Origin: Reyranella sp. | GTDB taxonomy: Bacteria; Pseudomonadota; Alphaproteobacteria; Reyranellales; Reyranellaceae | Direction: 5' to 3' | DNA length: 64,000 bases | NCBI RefSeq assembly: GCF_030651995.1 | Contig: NZ_JAUSBN010000066.1 | Location: 1 to 64,000, forward strand | Shown: piece after piece, positions 61,213 through 64,000 of the stretch | How the letters are laid out: each line of letters starts with the position of its first letter | Numbering within the stretch: position 1 is the stretch's first letter | Made by a program: the position numbers and the translations under genes | The notes under the pieces: generated by a model | What the model was told of the DNA's origin: nothing | Database searches by the model: none | What the model saw: the letters and a program-made list of their open reading frames with translations, nothing else

Positions 61213-62232
61213 CTAGGCCGCGAGCAGGTGTTCGGCGATCTGCACGGCGTTCAGTGCGGCCCCTTTCAGGAGCTGGTCGCCGGCCACGAACAACGAGATC
61301 GAGTGGCCCGTCGGATCGCCCAGGTCCTGGCGAATACGGCCAACCAGGATGTCGTCCTGCTGGCTGGCATCGCGCGGCATCGGGAACAGGTTGCGTTCGC
61401 GATCATCGACGATGCGCACGCCCGGTGCGCTGGCAAGCAGCGCCCTCACGCGCGCCTCGTCGATCGGCCGTTCGCACTCGAAGGTGACGGCGGCGGCGTG
61501 GGCCCTCAGAACCGGGACGCGCACGCAGGTCGCTGACAGCCGAAGCTCCTCGTCGCCGTAGATCTTGCGGGTCTCGCGCATGACCTTGGTCTCTTCGTCG
61601 TTGTAGCCGGTCGCAGGATCGATCGCGGTGTTGTGGCTGAACAGGTTGAAGGCGTAGGGATGCGGCAGCACCTTCGGCTTGAAGGCGCGGCCGTCGAGAT
61701 AGGCGCGGGTCGAATCGGCCAGCTCGTCCATTGCCGCCGCACCGGCGCCCGACGCGGCCTGGTAGGTGGCGATGTTCATGCGCCTGATGCGATTGTGCTG
61801 GTGGATCGGCCACAGCGGCGTAATGGCGATGATCGCCGCGCAGTTGGGATTGGCGACGATGCCCCTGTGGTTGGCGATCGCGCCGGCATTGATCTCGGGA
61901 ATCACCAGCGGAACCTCGGGATCCATCCGGAAGGCCGAGGAATTGTCGACCACGATGGCGCCGGCCGCGACGGCGATGGGGGCGTAGCGCTTCGAGATTC
62001 CGCCACCGGCCGAGAACAGGGCAATGTCGACGCCTTCGAAGCTCTTCTCCGTCAGTTCCTGGACCACGAGGGCCTTTCCGTCGAACGACAGCTCGCGGCC
62101 TGCCGAGCGGGCGGAGGCGAGCAGGCGCAGCTCCTTCACCGGGAAGCGGCGCTCGGCCAGGCAGCGCAGGAACTCGATGCCGACGGCGCCGGTCGCGCCG
62201 ACGATCGCCACTGTGAGAGGTCTAGAACCCAT
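61213..62232 (-). CDS. asd: aspartate-semialdehyde dehydrogenase
   Basis: A 339-residue cytoplasmic enzyme that reduces aspartyl phosphate to aspartate semialdehyde, the common precursor of threonine, methionine, lysine and diaminopimelate. The NADP motif VAIVGATGAVGIEFLRCL is at residues 8-25, the catalytic Cys131 is in IVANPNCAAI, and the substrate-binding Gln/Ser are in YQAASGAGAAAMDEL. The basic catalytic His lies in RVPVLRAHAAAVTFE. AAGGAGA precedes the ATG by 7 bases. The 180 bases upstream hold a leader ORF and terminator that form a threonine-responsive attenuator. Confidence 0.96.
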   Translation of the reverse strand: MGSRPLTVAIVGATGAVGIEFLRCLAERRFPVKELRLLASARSAGRELSFDGKALVVQELTEKSFEGVDIALFSAGGGISKRYAPIAVAAGAIVVDNSSAFRMDPEVPLVIPEINAGAIANHRGIVANPNCAAIIAITPLWPIHQHNRIRRMNIATYQAASGAGAAAMDELADSTRAYLDGRAFKPKVLPHPYAFNLFSHNTAIDPATGYNDEETKVMRETRKIYGDEELRLSATCVRVPVLRAHAAAVTFECERPIDEARVRALLASAPGVRIVDDRERNLFPMPRDASQQDDILVGRIRQDLGDPTGHSISLFVAGDQLLKGAALNAVQIAEHLLAA

Positions 62233-62281
62233 GTCTGTCTCCTTCGTTGAAGCCGGAGAGACGGACGCCTGGAAAGACAAA

Positions 62282-62304
62282 GCCCCGTCCGAAACCGGCG
62301 GGGC
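62282..62304 (-). terminator. attenuator terminator upstream of asd
   Basis: On the minus strand GCCCCGCCG-GTTT-CGG(A)CGGGGC forms a 9-pair stem with one bulged base, followed by TTTGTCTTT (62281-62273). It lies 31 bases after the leader ORF stop and 50 bases before the asd ATG. Its 5' arm (CCCCGCCGG, 62303-62295) is also complementary, with one mismatch, to CCGGCGAGG in the leader ORF (62355-62347). That alternative pairing would act as antiterminator. Confidence 0.85.
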
Positions 62305-62334
62305 CTGTGAGGTTGTCCTATGTCACGTTCGACT

Positions 62335-62412
62335 TTACGCGCACGTCCTCGCCGGCCCACCGAAGGTGGTCGTTTTGGTAGTCGTGGTCGTTTTGGTCGC
62401 GAAACGCAGCAT
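62335..62412 (-). CDS. threonine-rich leader peptide of the asd attenuator
   Basis: A 25-codon ORF (ATG at 62412, TAA at 62337-62335). Codons 6-16 are Thr except for Lys at 7 and 13; in all there are ten Thr and two Lys. Every type of Thr codon but ACA is used. Immediately after the Thr run, CCACC-TTC-GGTGG forms the 1:2 hairpin (62369-62357). The sequence of codons 19-22 can pair with the terminator's 5' arm. Ribosome stalling for want of threonyl-tRNA would free that segment and let asd be transcribed; with threonine plentiful, the ribosome reaches the stop and the terminator forms. The design equals the E. coli thr leader, though this peptide is unrelated in detail. Confidence 0.85.
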   Translation of the reverse strand: MLRFATKTTTTTKTTTFGGPARTCA

Positions 62413-62421
62413 GGTGTCAGG

Positions 62422-62451
62422 GATATAGGTCGAAGGCCGGGCGGCTGTAAA
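62422..62451 (-). promoter_or_regulatory. candidate promoter of the asd leader transcript
   Basis: On the minus strand TTTACA (62451-62446) and TATATC (62427-62422) are separated by 18 bases, close to the sigma-70-type consensus. Only 9 bases separate the -10 box from the leader ATG, so transcription would start at or within 3 bases of the ATG, making the leader ORF leaderless or nearly so. No Shine-Dalgarno is present, in agreement. Confidence 0.6.
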
Positions 62452-62468
62452 GGCCGCCCCGCCCCACG

Positions 62469-63308
62469 TCAGTTCACGCGCAGGAAAGGCCTGTCGCCGC
62501 AGACCGTTACGCGGTGGCCGTACCGGCGGTGCGGGAAGTAGTCGAACATCGCGTGGTGCTGGACGCAGCGATTGTCCCAGAAGGCCACCGAGTTTGGCTG
62601 CCACTTGAAGCGGCACTGGAATTCCGGCGTCTCGATGTGGCGGTAGAGCATTTCGAGCAGCGCGTCGCTCTCGGGGCGCTTGAGCTGCGGGATGCGCAGG
62701 GTGAAGCCGCGATTGACGTAGAGGCTCTGCCTGCCGGTCACCGGGTGCGTTCGCACGATCGGGTGCTCGGCGTTGGGGAACTTGATGTCGTTGCGATCCG
62801 TGGCCTTGACGCGATAGTAGTGCGCCTTGGAGCTGTCGTGCAGCGCGGTCAGCCCCTGCAGCATCCGCTTCATCGGCTCGGAGAGCGTGTCGTAGGCGCG
62901 GTACATGTTGGCGAACAGCGTGTCGCCGCCGCCCTCCGGCGGCACCTCGGTGAGATGGAGGATCGAGCCCATCGGCGGCTCGAGGTCGCACGACACGTCG
63001 GTGTGCCATTCCTCGCCCGCGACATGCTTCGAATTCTCATCGGCCTTGATCACCAGGATCTCGGGATGCTCGGGGAAGGTGATGGGAGCGTTGGGATGGA
63101 CATGCAGCGGCCCGAAACGCCGGCCGAACTCCTTGTGCTGTTCCATCGACATCTTCTGGTCGCGGAAGAAGATCACCAGGTTCTCCATCAGCGCATCGTG
63201 CACCTCCTGGAACTGCTGGTTGCCGAGCGGCTTTCCGAGATCGACACCGAATATCTCCGCTCCGATGGACGGCGTCAGTTTGCGCACTTCGATCGACTGA
63301 TAGGCCAT
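62469..63308 (-). CDS. TauD/TfdA family Fe(II)/2-oxoglutarate dioxygenase
   Basis: A 279-residue dioxygenase. The iron ligands are His102 and Asp104 (EEWHTDVSCDLEPPMGSIL) and a distal His near 256 (CVQHHAMFDYFPHRRYGHRVTV), followed by the 2-oxoglutarate-binding Arg. DTLFANMYRAYDTLSEPMK and GRQSLYVNRGFT are also family features. Members hydroxylate taurine, 2,4-D, alkyl sulfates or similar compounds; the substrate here is unknown. GGAGGAAAC precedes the ATG at 63308. Its stop is only 18 bases from the asd leader promoter. Confidence 0.93.
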   Translation of the reverse strand: MAYQSIEVRKLTPSIGAEIFGVDLGKPLGNQQFQEVHDALMENLVIFFRDQKMSMEQHKEFGRRFGPLHVHPNAPITFPEHPEILVIKADENSKHVAGEEWHTDVSCDLEPPMGSILHLTEVPPEGGGDTLFANMYRAYDTLSEPMKRMLQGLTALHDSSKAHYYRVKATDRNDIKFPNAEHPIVRTHPVTGRQSLYVNRGFTLRIPQLKRPESDALLEMLYRHIETPEFQCRFKWQPNSVAFWDNRCVQHHAMFDYFPHRRYGHRVTVCGDRPFLRVN

Positions 63309-63425
63309 TGGTGTTTCCTCCGTTTTCGGGAGGATATGCCGGGGAAGGCTGCCCGTCCCCCGCAAAAACATTCAATGCGCGAAATCCGGGCCGCCGGCGG
63401 CGGAATCCGGTAGACTGACGGGGCG

Positions 63426-64000
63426 ATGAGGATCGACGTCGATCATTACCTGGTGCTGGGCGTGCCGAGAACGGCTGACGCGGCAACGATCCGTGCCGCC
63501 TACGTGGCACTGGCCAAGCGTTATCATCCCGACGTGGCGGCCGGAAATCCCGAACTCGCTGCGTTCAATTTCCGCCAGATCACCGACGCCTACCAGACGC
63601 TCTCCGATCCGGACGCGCGCGCGCGGTACGATTCAAGGGTGCAGGCGGCGCTCGATGCCGAGCGGACCCGGCGCGAACAGGCCGCCGCGGCCGCGTGGGC
63701 GGCGAAGGCGGCCCCGAAAGCGACGATCGCGGAGAAACTGTTCGGCAAGACCACCTCCAAAGCCGTCACGAGACCCGCCGCTGGTCCGCCGGCAAGAAGG
63801 CGTCCGTTCAGACCGTTGCTCCCGCCCAGGCCCGCGCAGCCGACGGCCTACCTGCCGCACGCCGCCGCGATGGCGCGGCGGCGTTCGATCATGGTCGTCG
63901 CCATCGTGCTGATGACCTTCATCGGGGTCGGCGGCTATCTTGCCACGCGCGCGGTGAAGGGGCCGGGTCTGCAGGTCATGGCGGCCGAGACTGCGCGGCC
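63426..64000 (+). CDS. DnaJ-domain protein, membrane-anchored (3' truncated by window)
   Basis: 191 codons are visible and the frame is open at the window end. Residues 6-70 form a J domain (YLVLGVPRTADAATIRAAYVALAKRYHPDV, HPD at 34-36, then FRQITDAYQTLSDPDARARYD). An Ala/Pro/Arg-rich linker follows and then one membrane helix (RRRSIMVVAIVLMTFIGVGGYLATRAV, about 157-182). The J domain should stimulate a DnaK-type Hsp70 at the inner membrane. It lacks the Gly/Phe and zinc-finger regions of true DnaJ. It is divergent from the dioxygenase gene. Confidence 0.88.
   Translation, partial: MRIDVDHYLVLGVPRTADAATIRAAYVALAKRYHPDVAAGNPELAAFNFRQITDAYQTLSDPDARARYDSRVQAALDAERTRREQAAAAAWAAKAAPKATIAEKLFGKTTSKAVTRPAAGPPARRRPFRPLLPPRPAQPTAYLPHAAAMARRRSIMVVAIVLMTFIGVGGYLATRAVKGPGLQVMAAETAR

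Noticed and set aside
62413-63009. Upstream extension of the asd leader reading frame as one long protein
   Set aside because: The extension is the out-of-frame reading of the dioxygenase gene. Only the last 25 codons, after the promoter, have leader-peptide character.
1-64000. CRISPR array, rRNA, tRNA or intact insertion sequence
   Set aside because: Scanned by eye for regularly spaced direct repeats, tRNA-like cloverleaves and transposase motifs; none was supported. A tRNA predictor could still find something missed.

Overview
The window is GC-rich (roughly two thirds G+C by eye) and tightly packed. Short ATGA or TGATG overlaps, Tat-type signal peptides, a fused MnhA-MnhB antiporter subunit, TrpX-like and Bug-type solute receptors, a Ku protein and NAD-dependent Fds formate dehydrogenase all point to an alphaproteobacterium of the Bradyrhizobium/Reyranella kind. 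That placement is inference; no rRNA or marker gene is present.

Layout. 1-7 kb: the end of an ABC receptor gene, then a complete mnhABCDEFG (Mrp) Na+/H+ antiporter operon on the minus strand. 7-15 kb: an alpha/beta hydrolase, an exported beta-carbonic anhydrase, a TPR protein, two GMC oxidoreductases (one with a gluconate-2-dehydrogenase-type subunit 3) and an SDR. 15-21 kb: a LysR regulator and fdsGBAD, a soluble molybdenum NAD-formate dehydrogenase without the usual fdhD. 21-25.5 kb: a tandemly duplicated small secreted protein, cspA, a periplasmic ClpP-like protein, an SDR and a membrane protein. 25.6-29.8 kb: a wrecked class A beta-lactamase, a fosmidomycin-resistance-like MFS, another MFS and a GST. 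29.9-39 kb: a catabolic region with a stand-alone xanthine-dehydrogenase-like large subunit (catalytic Glu position reads Gln), an EamA transporter, an oligopeptide-type receptor, two tandem amidases, a composite palindromic repeat, an M20 amidohydrolase, and ybaK broken by one in-frame TAG. 39-48 kb: small hypothetical genes, a Cys-nucleophile hydrolase, a Bug receptor, an APH-fold kinase, an AI-2E family permease, a DUF883/YqjE pair, a glutaredoxin-DinB gene whose first redox Cys codon is TGA, and an LLM monooxygenase. 48-56.5 kb: a fused two-module ABC exporter with a divergent LysR gene, then an accessory patch with three podovirus-like virion genes, an FkbM methyltransferase and lower-GC filler. 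56.5-64 kb: exported MsrB and MsrA, a cupin, an internally deleted Ku, LysR and XRE regulators, asd behind a threonine-codon attenuator, a TauD dioxygenase and the start of a membrane-anchored DnaJ protein.

The strongest regulatory observation is upstream of asd (62.28-62.45 kb). A 25-codon leader ORF with ten Thr codons is followed by mutually exclusive antiterminator and terminator hairpins, and a promoter sits so close that the leader mRNA may be leaderless. The strongest coding observation is the TGA at codon 13 of the glutaredoxin-DinB gene (46279-46281). It falls exactly where the first Cys of a CxxC motif is expected, so it is either selenocysteine or a fresh nonsense mutation. Other lesions (beta-lactamase, ybaK, Ku) show gene decay in the same 34 kb, which makes the nonsense explanation quite possible.
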